From NCBI RefSeq assembly GCF_963675985.1, contig NZ_OY780958.1:124001-188000 (forward strand): a stretch of 64,000 bases of DNA. The letters are read 5' to 3'. The notes below the pieces were generated by a model. It was not told where the DNA came from and searched no databases. It worked only from the letters and a program-made list of their open reading frames with translations. Source of the DNA: an uncultured Roseibium sp. (GTDB taxonomy: Bacteria > Pseudomonadota > Alphaproteobacteria > Rhizobiales > Stappiaceae). The position numbers were made by a program, and so were the translations under genes. Positions 35,379 through 44,069 of the stretch are shown here, in pieces. Numbering within the stretch: position 1 is the stretch's first letter; every line of letters starts with the position of its first letter.

Positions 35379-36902
35379 ATGGATACCTTTCTTTCCGGAG
35401 TAGAACTCCTGGCGCGGTTCGATGTGGCGCTTGCCCTTCTGATCGGGTCGGTCGGCGGCGTGATCATCGGGGCGATCCCCGGCGTCGGGCCGGCCGTGGC
35501 TATCGCCATTCTCCTGCCCGCGACCTTTTCCATGGAGCCGCTGGTCGGGCTCACAATGCTGCTCGGCATCTACGGCTCGTCCATGTTCGGCGGGGCGCTG
35601 CCGGCGATCCTGATCAACACGCCGGGAACCGCCGTCAACGCGCTGACGACCTACGACGGCCATCCGATGACCAAAAGCGGCCAGGCGCTGAAGGCGCTCG
35701 GGCTGGCCTACGGTGCGTCCTTCCTGGGCGGGATCATCTCGATCGTGGTGCTGATCCTGTTTTCGCCGGTGCTGGCGAAGATCGCGCCCATGTTCGGCAG
35801 CCGCGAGATCTTCCTGGCGGCCCTGCTCGGCATCGTCCTGGTGATCATTGCCCACCGTGGCCAGACCTTCGCCGCCGGCATGCTGGCCGCCTTCGGCATC
35901 TTCCTCGGCACGGTCGGCCTGGAACCGGTGAAATACACACAGCGCTTCACCTTCGGCCAGGAATGGCTTGCTTCGGGTGTTAACTTGATCGTCGTGGTGC
36001 TCGGGCTGTTCGCCATCAGCCAGGCGTTCGTTCTGCTCAACGAGCCGGAATCCGCACCGAAAACACAGCGCATTCAGGGCTCGATGTGGAGCGCCCTGAA
36101 GGAGGTCTTGCGTTACAAGCGGATCGCGTCGGTCGGCGCCGGTTTCGGCGTGCTGATGGGCATGATCCCGGGCGTGGGTGAATTCACCGCCCAGTTCCTG
36201 TCCTACACCTATGCGCAGAAGACCTCGAAGGATCCGGACCTGTTCGGCAAGGGATCTCCGGAAGGGCTGGTCGCCTCGGAATCGGCCAACAATGCGGTGC
36301 CGGCGGCCGCCATGATCCCGCTGCTGGCGCTGGGTATTCCGGGCGAGGCGCTGACGGCGATGATGCTGTCGGTCTTCTACGTCCACAACGTAATCCCGGG
36401 GCCCGCCCTGTTCCAGAACAAGCTCGACTTCGTCTACGCGCTTTACATGGCCATGATCGCGCTGAATGTGATCGTCATCGTGTTCATGCTGTTCTCGTCG
36501 AACCTGCTGATCCGCATCATCCGGATTCCGACGCGCTTTCTCGGCGTGATGATCCTGACGCTCAGCTTCGTCGGTGTGTATTCGCTGCGCAATTCCGCTT
36601 CCGATTGTGCGATCGCGGCCGGTTTCGGCATCATCGGCCTGATCCTGAAACGTCAGAACCTGCCGATCGTGCCGATCATTCTCGGTATCGTGCTCGGCGG
36701 CATCATGGAAGTGAAGCTGCGCTCCGCCATGGCGCGGGTGAAGACGCCGCTCGACTTCGTCGACCGGCCGATCTCCGCCCTGATCGCAGCCGCCATAGTT
36801 TTTCTCATCGTGATGCATTTCTGGGGTGTCATCCGCGAGCGCCGGTCGCGTGAGCCCGAAATGTCCCATGACCACGATGTGCACGACAGCCAGATGAGGT
36901 GA
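35379..36902 (+). CDS. tctA: Tripartite tricarboxylate transporter large membrane subunit
   Basis: A 507-residue inner-membrane carrier with about 11-12 spans. Conserved TctA segments include GAIPGVGPAVAIAILLPAT (about 31-49), MFGGALPAILINTPGTA (about 68-84), a second repeat GMIPGVGEFTAQFLSY (about 259-274) and ALGIPGEALTAMML (about 319). The two glycine-rich GxPGxG loops are the signature of the family. It carries carboxylates into the cell using an ion gradient. Confidence 0.92.
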   Translation: MDTFLSGVELLARFDVALALLIGSVGGVIIGAIPGVGPAVAIAILLPATFSMEPLVGLTMLLGIYGSSMFGGALPAILINTPGTAVNALTTYDGHPMTKSGQALKALGLAYGASFLGGIISIVVLILFSPVLAKIAPMFGSREIFLAALLGIVLVIIAHRGQTFAAGMLAAFGIFLGTVGLEPVKYTQRFTFGQEWLASGVNLIVVVLGLFAISQAFVLLNEPESAPKTQRIQGSMWSALKEVLRYKRIASVGAGFGVLMGMIPGVGEFTAQFLSYTYAQKTSKDPDLFGKGSPEGLVASESANNAVPAAAMIPLLALGIPGEALTAMMLSVFYVHNVIPGPALFQNKLDFVYALYMAMIALNVIVIVFMLFSSNLLIRIIRIPTRFLGVMILTLSFVGVYSLRNSASDCAIAAGFGIIGLILKRQNLPIVPIILGIVLGGIMEVKLRSAMARVKTPLDFVDRPISALIAAAIVFLIVMHFWGVIRERRSREPEMSHDHDVHDSQMR

Positions 36903-36907
36903 TTTCC

Positions 36908-38395
36908 ATGTTTGATAAGGCCCGTATCGAAGAGCTCCGTCATAGACCGGTTCCACCGGCGGTGCACGTCATCGACGGCGAACGCCGCAAGTCCGCAAGC
37001 GGTGCGGAAATGGACGTCGTCTCGCCCCTGGACGGCCAGGTTCTGACCACCATGGCAGCGGGCGGCAAGGACGACGCGGACGCCGCGATTGCCGCGGCCC
37101 GCAGGGCCTTTGAGGACGGGCGCTGGTCCGGCATGCCGCCGGCAACGCGCAAGAAGATCCTGCTGAAGTGGGCGGCACTGATTGAGGAACACGCGCTGGA
37201 GCTTGCCGTGCTCGGCGTGCGCGACAACGGCACGGAGATCGGCATGGCGCTGAAGGCCGAGCCACTTTCCGCTGCAGGTACGATCCGGTACTACGCGGAG
37301 GCCATCGACAAGATCTACGGCGAGATCGCCCCGACAGGAAACGACGCCCTGGGGCTCATTCACCGGGAACCCGTCGGCGTGGTCGGCGCTATCGTGCCGT
37401 GGAACTTCCCGCTGATGATCGGCGCGTGGAAGCTCGGGCCGGCGCTGGCGGCCGGCAACACGGTCGTGCTGAAGCCGGCGGAAACCGCGTCACTGACGCT
37501 GGTGCGCCTTGCCGAACTGGCACTGGAGGCGGGCCTGCCCGCAGGCGTTCTGAACGTGGTGACCGGTGAGGGTAGCGTCGTCGGCGAGGCCATTGCCCTG
37601 TCGATGGAAGTCGACGTGCTGGTGTTTACTGGATCGGGTGCCGTCGGGCGCAGGCTTCTGGAAAATGCGGCGAAGTCGAACCTGAAGCGGGTCTATCTGG
37701 AGCTTGGTGGCAAGTCGCCGAACATCGTCTTCGCGGATGCGCCCGATCTCGATGCGGCGGTCAAGGCGTCCGCCAACGGCATCTTCCGCAATTCCGGCCA
37801 GGTCTGCATCGCCGGCACGCGCCTTCTGGTGGAGCGATCTGTCCACGACGAATTCGTCGACCGGCTGACGGCATATGTGGAAACCATGAAGGTCGGCGAT
37901 CCGCTCGATCCCGCAACGGCGGCGGGTGCCGTCAACAGCCTTCGCCAGCTCGAGCAGAACCTCGCCTTTGTCGAAGAGGCGCTTTCATCCGGCCGGACCG
38001 TCCGGATCGGGGGCAGGCGGATCCTGGAGGAAACCGGCGGCTATTTCATGGAGCCGACCATCGTCACCGGTGTCGAACCAGGCGACACTCTGGCGCAGCG
38101 GGAAGTGTTCGGCCCGGTGCTTGCGGTCATTCCGTTCGACACGGAAGACGAGGCCATCGACATCGCCAACGGAACGCCCTACGGCCTTGCCTCCGGTGTA
38201 TGGACCGCCGATCTGTCGCGGGCGCACCGGATGATCCGGCGCATCAGGGCCGGTGTTGTCCATGTGAACACCTATGGCGGGTCCGATCTGACGGTTCCGC
38301 TCGGCGGCCACAAGCAATCGGGCAACGGACATGACAAGTCGCTGCATGCCTTCGACAAGTACCTCGACCTGAAGACGGCCTGGATCAAGCTGTAG
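36908..38395 (+). CDS. NAD(P)-dependent aldehyde dehydrogenase
   Basis: A 495-residue ALDH. It has PWNFPLMIGAWKLGPALAAGN (Asn of the oxyanion site, about 160-180), the cofactor motif FTGSGAVGRRLLENAA (about 239), the catalytic Glu in LELGGKSPNIVFADA (about 261) and the catalytic Cys in FRNSGQVCIAGTRLLVE (about 295). All catalytic residues are present. ATG at 36908 with GAGG upstream is preferred over a GTG at 36899. It would oxidise the aldehyde made by the aminotransferase of the same island. Confidence 0.9.
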   Translation: MFDKARIEELRHRPVPPAVHVIDGERRKSASGAEMDVVSPLDGQVLTTMAAGGKDDADAAIAAARRAFEDGRWSGMPPATRKKILLKWAALIEEHALELAVLGVRDNGTEIGMALKAEPLSAAGTIRYYAEAIDKIYGEIAPTGNDALGLIHREPVGVVGAIVPWNFPLMIGAWKLGPALAAGNTVVLKPAETASLTLVRLAELALEAGLPAGVLNVVTGEGSVVGEAIALSMEVDVLVFTGSGAVGRRLLENAAKSNLKRVYLELGGKSPNIVFADAPDLDAAVKASANGIFRNSGQVCIAGTRLLVERSVHDEFVDRLTAYVETMKVGDPLDPATAAGAVNSLRQLEQNLAFVEEALSSGRTVRIGGRRILEETGGYFMEPTIVTGVEPGDTLAQREVFGPVLAVIPFDTEDEAIDIANGTPYGLASGVWTADLSRAHRMIRRIRAGVVHVNTYGGSDLTVPLGGHKQSGNGHDKSLHAFDKYLDLKTAWIKL

Positions 38396-38403
38396 GATAC
38401 GAC

Positions 38404-39639
38404 ATGAACGACCGGACAATCCTCGTCATCGGCACCTATGACACCAAGAACGACGAACTCTCCTATATGGCAGATGTCATCCGGGGGCAGGGCGGCACGG
38501 TGCTGACCATGGATGTCAGCGTGCTGGGCAATCCGGCGCAGCCAACCGACTATTCCAAACACGACGTGGCGGAGGAGGGCGGGAGTTCCATCCAGGCGGC
38601 CATCGACAGCGGCGACGAAAACCACGCCATGCAGATCATGGCGACAGGAGCGGCGCTGCTGACCGCCCGTCTTTACGGTGAGGGCCGGTTCGACGGAATG
38701 GTCGTCCTTGGCGGGACCATGGGCACTGACCTTGCCCTCGACGTCTGTTCCGCCCTGCCGCTCGGCGTTCCGAAATATATCGTCTCCACGGTTGCCTTCT
38801 CGCCGCTGATACCGCCGGAGCGGCTTGCCGCCGATACGCAGATGATCCTGTGGGCGGGCGGGCTTTACGGCCTCAATTCCGTCTGCAAGGCCTCGCTGAG
38901 CCAGGCGGCGGGTGCGGTTCTGGGGGCGGCGCGGGCAGTGGAGCCGCCGGACCGGTCGAAGCCGCTGATCGGCATGACCTCGCTCGGAAAATCCGCGCTG
39001 AAATACATGGTCGCCCTGAAACCGGCACTGGAGGAACGGGGCTTCGAAGTGGCGGTGTTTCATGCCACCGGCATGGGCGGGCGGGCGTTCGAATCCCTCG
39101 CCGCGCAGGGCGCCTTTGCCTGTGTCTTCGATTTCTGTACCCAGGAGCTCGGCAACCATCTCAACGGATCGAACATTTCAGCCGGCGTCGACCGGCTGAC
39201 CCATGCCGGCGCAAAGGGTATTCCGCAGATCGTTGCGCCCGGCTGCTATGACCTGGTCGATGTGGTCGGCTGGCAACCGATAGCGGACAAATGGTCGGAG
39301 CATTTGCAACACGCCCATAACCGCCTGCTCACGTCCATCGTGTTGAATACGCAAGAGCGCGAAGAGGTCGCCCGGGCTCATTGCGAGCAGCTTGCCAAAG
39401 CGATCGGCCCGACCGCCCTGATCCTGCCGGTCGGCGGATGCGGCGAATGGGACCGGCCGGGGGCGGACCTGCACGATGCTGAAGGGCTTGCGGCGTTTCT
39501 CGCCGCCATGCGGGACACGTGCCCGGAAAATGTCGATCTGCACGAAATCGATGCGCATATCAACGATGCGGCCTTTGCGGAAAAGGCGCTGGCGATTTTC
39601 GACGGGTGGTATCGTGAAGGTGTGGTCAGGCAGCCGTAA
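38404..39639 (+). CDS. Tm-1-like ATP-binding domain protein (UPF0261 family)
   Basis: A 411-residue protein. The N-terminal domain begins ILVIGTYDTKNDELSYMADV (about 6-25), a nucleotide-binding Tm-1 signature, and the middle contains LGGTMGTDLALDV and ISTVAFSPL-like segments. The C-terminal TIM-barrel-like half contains IGMTSLGKSALK (about 190) and GAKGIPQIVAPGCYDLVDV. Plant Tm-1 homologues bind ATP; bacterial members have no settled reaction. It follows the aldehyde dehydrogenase by eight bases, so a role in the same carboxylate pathway is likely but unproven. Confidence 0.8.
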   Translation: MNDRTILVIGTYDTKNDELSYMADVIRGQGGTVLTMDVSVLGNPAQPTDYSKHDVAEEGGSSIQAAIDSGDENHAMQIMATGAALLTARLYGEGRFDGMVVLGGTMGTDLALDVCSALPLGVPKYIVSTVAFSPLIPPERLAADTQMILWAGGLYGLNSVCKASLSQAAGAVLGAARAVEPPDRSKPLIGMTSLGKSALKYMVALKPALEERGFEVAVFHATGMGGRAFESLAAQGAFACVFDFCTQELGNHLNGSNISAGVDRLTHAGAKGIPQIVAPGCYDLVDVVGWQPIADKWSEHLQHAHNRLLTSIVLNTQEREEVARAHCEQLAKAIGPTALILPVGGCGEWDRPGADLHDAEGLAAFLAAMRDTCPENVDLHEIDAHINDAAFAEKALAIFDGWYREGVVRQP

Positions 39640-39673
39640 ACCGGTGCCTGACCAGGTTTTTCCGCTGTAGGAG

Positions 39674-39701
39674 CGGGAACGGCCCTCGAAGAACCGTCCC
39701 C
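39674..39701. terminator. Possible bidirectional hairpin terminator
   Basis: GGGAACGG and CCGTCCC form a stem with one bulged A between the convergent Tm-1-like and heme-receptor genes. No long T run follows, so it may act weakly or with Rho. Confidence 0.35.
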
Positions 39702-39714
39702 TCCGTATTCGGCT

Positions 39715-41811
39715 TTACCAGCTCAGCTTCTTCGCCAGCGTCAGCTTGAACGTCCGTCCGGGTCCGTCATCGCCGGCAAGGTTGTTGCGGTAGGACGTGT
39801 CGAAGATGTTTTCGACAGACGCACGCAGCTGCCAGCCGGCCATCTGACCGTCTTCCGGTGTCCAGTCGGCAAAGAGGTCGTGCACCGCATAGCCGGCAAA
39901 GGGCCCGTCGGTCGTGGCGCCGGTCGCGATCGATTCCGCAAACTTGCCGCGCCAGCCGAAGGACAGATCGTATTGCGGCAGACGTCCCCCAAGGGTCAGG
40001 GCCAGCGTCGTGGCCGGGATGGTATCGAGGTTCTGGCCGGTATCGGTGTTGTAGCCGAAGATCCTGCTGAACGCGACGTTACCGAAAGCGTATTTCGCTT
40101 CATAAGCACCCTCGATTTCGACCCCGTAGATCTCGGCCTTCTCCACGTTCACATAGTAGGGAACCGCGGTTGCCAGACCCGTGTTGGGGTTGGTCGTAAT
40201 CAGGTCGTCCAGGAAATTGTAGAACCCGGTCGTTTTCAGCTGCAGACCGTCGTTGGCCGACAGGACATCCATGAAGGACAGGGCGAACCCGGCCTCGAAG
40301 TTGTTCGAGGTTTCCTTGTTGAGGTTAAGGCTCGCGGCCCTGCCGCCGGGATACGTGCCGGTCGCTCCTGAAGAGGAAAACAGTTCGTCCAGCGTCGGCA
40401 GACGTTCGGTATGGGCGACAGACCCGAACAGCGATACGGTGTCGTTGAACTTGTACATGGCCGCGAGTTTCGGAGACAGGGCCACGTCCGACTGGGCGGA
40501 GGCGCCTGTAATGGCGGAGTCCGGATCCAGATTGGCGAAGTCGGCACGGATGCCCGGAATGAGGGTCAGTCGCTCGTTCCAGATGAACTCATCCTGGACA
40601 AAAAAGCCGAGCTTGGTATCGGTGCCTTCCGGATGGAAGTCGACCGCACCGGATGTGCTGGTCGCAAGACGTTGCTGATAGCTGAGCTGGGTGCCGATCG
40701 TCAGATAGTTCATGAAGTTGGTGCCGGACTTCTCGAACGTATTTTCCAGCTTTCCGGCCCAGGTTCGATAGGTGTACTCGCCGTCCTGGAACAATTGCGA
40801 AGTGCTGAAGGCGCCCATGGACGAGTCGCTCTGGACCACGTGCGTGTCGGACAGGGACAGGTTTGCCTTCAGGTTCAGCCACGGATTGTCGCTTGCCGGG
40901 TTCTCGTAGGAGAGAATGACGGTCTGATCGGTGATGTCCCGGTCGATGGTGCCGAAACCAAGCGTTCCTGTCTGGGAATATTCGGCGTCGTCCGCATTGC
41001 TTTGCCAGCGCTGATAGGACAGCCGGATGGTCTGCTCGTTGGCGTCACCGAAATGGTGGGTGATCTTCCCAAGGCCTGAGAAGGACCGGAAGTCGGAACC
41101 GGGAATCGTCTTGCCGTGGCCGGTCTTGTATTCGCCTTGCCTGCGTACGTTGCCGTTGAGCAGCACGGAGGTCTGGTCGTTGAAGGCGTAAGCCGCGATC
41201 ACCGACCCCAGGATGCCGGCCTTGTTGGAATTGTACTGGGTCTTCAACTGGACCGCGCCGGTTTCGCCTGGCTTCAGATATTCTTCCGCGTCCTTGGTGG
41301 TGAAGTTGATCACACCGCCGAGCGCCCCTGAACCGTAAAGGGTGGAGGATGCCGGACCGCGCAGAACTTCCACGCGCCGGTAGAGTTCCGGATCGCTGAA
41401 GAACGACCCCATGCGGTACTGTTCGTAGAACTTCACCGCGCCGTCGACCGAAACGATGATTTTCGATTCGTCGGCCGCGCCCAGGTCGCCGATGCCGCGG
41501 ATGTTGAACGACTGTCCGCCGATACGATCGGAACCGACGATGCTGACACCGGGGATCTGGGAGAAGATGTCGCCGATCGTCGTCGGCTGCTTCTCGTCGA
41601 TGGCTTCCTGGTCAATAACGGTCACCGCTTGCGGCGTTTCGATCGCAACCTTCGGGACGCCCGCTCCGACGACGATTTCGGAAAGGGTTGTTGCGCTTCC
41701 CTGGTTCGGAATTGCCTGTGAATCCTGCGCATGTGCCTGACCGCAGATGACGACGGCGTTTGCCGCCACTCCACACATGAGCCAGCCCCTGTTTCGACTT
41801 ATCAGCCCCAT
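39715..41811 (-). CDS. hmuR: TonB-dependent heme/hemoglobin receptor
   Basis: A 698-residue outer-membrane receptor with a signal peptide ending at AHAQ. The TonB box region TLSEIVV is near residue 42, the plug covers about 45-160 (IPGVSIVGSDRIGGQSFNIRG and RRVEVLRGPASSTLYGSGA), and a 22-strand barrel follows. The loop VAHTERLPTLDELF (about 458) aligns with the FRAP-type motif of heme receptors, and it ends with the aromatic C-terminal strand AKKLSW. It faces hmuSTUV across a 264-base gap holding a TGA-N9-TCA palindrome. Confidence 0.9.
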   Translation of the reverse strand: MGLISRNRGWLMCGVAANAVVICGQAHAQDSQAIPNQGSATTLSEIVVGAGVPKVAIETPQAVTVIDQEAIDEKQPTTIGDIFSQIPGVSIVGSDRIGGQSFNIRGIGDLGAADESKIIVSVDGAVKFYEQYRMGSFFSDPELYRRVEVLRGPASSTLYGSGALGGVINFTTKDAEEYLKPGETGAVQLKTQYNSNKAGILGSVIAAYAFNDQTSVLLNGNVRRQGEYKTGHGKTIPGSDFRSFSGLGKITHHFGDANEQTIRLSYQRWQSNADDAEYSQTGTLGFGTIDRDITDQTVILSYENPASDNPWLNLKANLSLSDTHVVQSDSSMGAFSTSQLFQDGEYTYRTWAGKLENTFEKSGTNFMNYLTIGTQLSYQQRLATSTSGAVDFHPEGTDTKLGFFVQDEFIWNERLTLIPGIRADFANLDPDSAITGASAQSDVALSPKLAAMYKFNDTVSLFGSVAHTERLPTLDELFSSSGATGTYPGGRAASLNLNKETSNNFEAGFALSFMDVLSANDGLQLKTTGFYNFLDDLITTNPNTGLATAVPYYVNVEKAEIYGVEIEGAYEAKYAFGNVAFSRIFGYNTDTGQNLDTIPATTLALTLGGRLPQYDLSFGWRGKFAESIATGATTDGPFAGYAVHDLFADWTPEDGQMAGWQLRASVENIFDTSYRNNLAGDDGPGRTFKLTLAKKLSW

Positions 41812-41880
41812 CTCTTACCTCCAGTGGGTTGAAATGCTGGCTGGCTCGGGCTCGCTTGCGTTTCATTTGTTAAAAAATCA

Positions 41881-41895
41881 TGAGTCTTCAACTCA
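41881..41895. promoter_or_regulatory. Candidate iron-responsive operator (RirA/IRO-type)
   Basis: TGAGTCTTCAACTCA has the TGA-N9-TCA form of iron-responsive operators in rhizobia and forms a perfect TGAGT/ACTCA dyad with a five-base centre. It lies 70 bases upstream of the heme receptor start and on the other side serves the divergent hmuSTUV promoter. RirA or Irr control of heme uptake is well established in related bacteria; the regulator gene is not in this window. Confidence 0.6.
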
Positions 41896-42075
41896 GGTAT
41901 TGATGCGGTACTATTTTCTGAATATTAGAGTCAAGTATTAATGCGTGCCGTCGCAGTGTCCGTACCCCGCGATCCCCATCCAGGGTGCGGACCTAGCCAG
42001 AAATCAGCCATGCCTCTGAATTAACGGAGGAATTGCGAGGTGACGTTTTCCCCGATCCAATCGAAGGAATGACCA

Positions 42076-43146
42076 ATGGACACCACTGTCACCGATTTCG
42101 AACAGCTCCGCCGGATGCGCGCGGACAATCCCAAAATGCGCGAGCGCGACCTGGCGCGGCAGTGCGGCGTATCCGAAGCCGAGCTGGTTGCCGCCTTCTG
42201 CGGACAATCCGCAAAACGGATCTCGACGGACTTCAACGTCCTGTTTCCCGGGCTCGAAGCCCTTGGCGAAGTCCTGGCGCTCACCCGCAACGACAGCGCC
42301 GTTCACGAAAAGGTCGGCGTGTACGACCGTTATGTGAAGGGTCGGAACGCCTCCCTGATGCTCGGCGCGGATATCGATATGCGGATGTTTCCCTCCGCCT
42401 GGGTCCACGGGTTCGCTGTGGAAAAAGACACCGGTTCGGGCGTGAAGAAAAGCCTGCAGTTCTTCGATGGTCATGGCGAGGCGGTGCACAAGATCCATGC
42501 CCGCGAAGCCACGGACATGGAAGCCTGGGACCGGCTGGTCGACCAGCTCGCTCTCGAAGATCAGACCCCGGGACTGCTGGCGGAGGTGGTGCCGTTCGAG
42601 CAACCGGAACGGCCGGCGCTGACCAAGGCGCCTCAATCGGAACTGCGCCAGCGCTGGGAGGCGATGACCGACCCCCATCAGTTCGTCGGAATTCTGAAGG
42701 ACCTGGATCTGCATCGCCTGAACGCATTCCACCTGGCCGGTGATACCTATGCCTGGACCCTGGACCAGAGCGCGGTCACTGCCCTGCTGCATCATGCGGC
42801 CAATGATGGCCTGCCGATCATGTGTTTCGTCTTCAACCGGGGCTGTATTCAGATCCATTCCGGTCCGGTCGCCAACATTGTCGCGAAGGGCCCCTGGATC
42901 AATGTCATGGACGAGGGCTTCCATATGCACCTGAGGACCGATCAGATCGCCGAGGTCTGGGGCGTGCGCAAGCCGGTGGCCGAAGGGCATGTCACGTCTG
43001 TCGAGGTGTTCGACCGCGACGGTGTCCAGATCATGCAGTTCTTCGGCGTACGCGGCGAAGGCAAGAAGGAGCGGGAAGACTGGCGTGAGCTGGTCGAAAA
43101 ACTGCCGCGTCTTCAGCCGCTCGCATCCGGGGAGGCGCTGGCATGA
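42076..43146 (+). CDS. hmuS: Hemin-degrading factor / heme chaperone HmuS
   Basis: A 356-residue protein made of two HmuS-type repeats. The N-terminal half begins FEQLRRMRADNPKMRERDLARQ and the second repeat begins at about residue 190 (LRQRWEAMTDPHQFVGIL). The heme-ligand His is expected near the start of the second repeat, where DLHRLNAFHLAG stands. It binds heme in the cytosol and supports its breakdown. It is the first gene of hmuSTUV, and its stop overlaps hmuT by four bases. Confidence 0.88.
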   Translation: MDTTVTDFEQLRRMRADNPKMRERDLARQCGVSEAELVAAFCGQSAKRISTDFNVLFPGLEALGEVLALTRNDSAVHEKVGVYDRYVKGRNASLMLGADIDMRMFPSAWVHGFAVEKDTGSGVKKSLQFFDGHGEAVHKIHAREATDMEAWDRLVDQLALEDQTPGLLAEVVPFEQPERPALTKAPQSELRQRWEAMTDPHQFVGILKDLDLHRLNAFHLAGDTYAWTLDQSAVTALLHHAANDGLPIMCFVFNRGCIQIHSGPVANIVAKGPWINVMDEGFHMHLRTDQIAEVWGVRKPVAEGHVTSVEVFDRDGVQIMQFFGVRGEGKKEREDWRELVEKLPRLQPLASGEALA

Positions 43147-44036
43147 CCGCATCACGCTCTTTGCCGCGCGCCGCGCGGTGGCTGGCCACCGGATTGTCGT
43201 TCGCAATGGGGTTCATGGCCGCCGGACCGGTCTATTCCTCCGACCGTCTGCCTGAAAGCGCGGATCGTATCGTGGCCATCGGCGGGGCCCTCACCGAGAT
43301 CATCTATGCCCTTGGCGAGCAGGACCGGCTGGTTGCCCGTGATTCGACCGCAAGCTTCCCGGCAGAGGTACTCTCCCTGCCGGACGTCGGTTACATGCGT
43401 GCCCTGTCTCCGGAAGGCGTGCTGTCAGTCAAGCCGGACGGCATCCTGGCCATCGAGGGCAGCGGACCGCCGGAAGCGGTCTCCGTGCTGGCCTCCGCGG
43501 GCGTGCCTTTCGTGACGGTGCCGGAAGGTTTTTCCGGAGAGGCGATCCAGCAGAAGATCAGGGCGGTCGGCACCGCCCTGGGAGTGGACGGCAAAGCGGA
43601 AGCTCTTTCCTCCCAGGTGGCGGCCGATCTCGCAGAGGCGGTGTCGGAGGCACACAAGCTGAACCGGACGACCAGGGTCCTGTTCGTGCTGTCTTATACC
43701 GGAGGCCGGGTGCTCGCTTCCGGCACGGGCACCGCCGCCGATGCCATCATCCGGATGGCGGGCGCAAAGAACGCCATTGAGGGTGTTCCCGGGTACAAGC
43801 AGTTGAACGAGGAAGCGATCACCGCCGCCCACCCGGACGTCATCTTGATGATGGAGCGTCACGGGGATGAAAAGGCCGCATCGGAAATCCTCGCCAATGC
43901 GGCGATCGCCCAGACGCCTGCCGGACAGAACAAGCGGCTCATCCGGATGAACGGCCTCTATCTGCTGGGTTTCGGTCCGAGGACAGCGAGCGCGGTTCGT
44001 GAGCTTTCCGATGACCTCGCGGACTTCGGTCTCTGA
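43143..44036 (+). CDS. hmuT: Heme ABC transporter substrate-binding protein
   Basis: A 297-residue periplasmic class III binding protein with a long leader ending around MAAGPVYSSDRLPE. It has IVAIGGALTEIIYALGEQDRLVARDSTASFP (about 43-73) and the Tyr ligand in DVGYMRALSPEGVLSVKPDG, a segment typical of heme-binding HmuT proteins. It hands heme to HmuUV. The upstream overlap with hmuS and the 33-base gap to hmuU place it inside the operon. Confidence 0.87.
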   Translation: MTASRSLPRAARWLATGLSFAMGFMAAGPVYSSDRLPESADRIVAIGGALTEIIYALGEQDRLVARDSTASFPAEVLSLPDVGYMRALSPEGVLSVKPDGILAIEGSGPPEAVSVLASAGVPFVTVPEGFSGEAIQQKIRAVGTALGVDGKAEALSSQVAADLAEAVSEAHKLNRTTRVLFVLSYTGGRVLASGTGTAADAIIRMAGAKNAIEGVPGYKQLNEEAITAAHPDVILMMERHGDEKAASEILANAAIAQTPAGQNKRLIRMNGLYLLGFGPRTASAVRELSDDLADFGL

Positions 44037-44069
44037 CCTTCGAAGTGTAACAAGACAAGGCATGGCACC

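Noticed and set aside
35358..36956. A 532-codon minus-strand frame
   Set aside because: It is the shadow of tctA, and its His/Asp/Gln-rich composition is that of an antisense frame.
42001..42075. A possible hmuP/hemP gene upstream of hmuS
   Set aside because: Only a five-codon frame is present; there is no HemP-like sequence in the gap.
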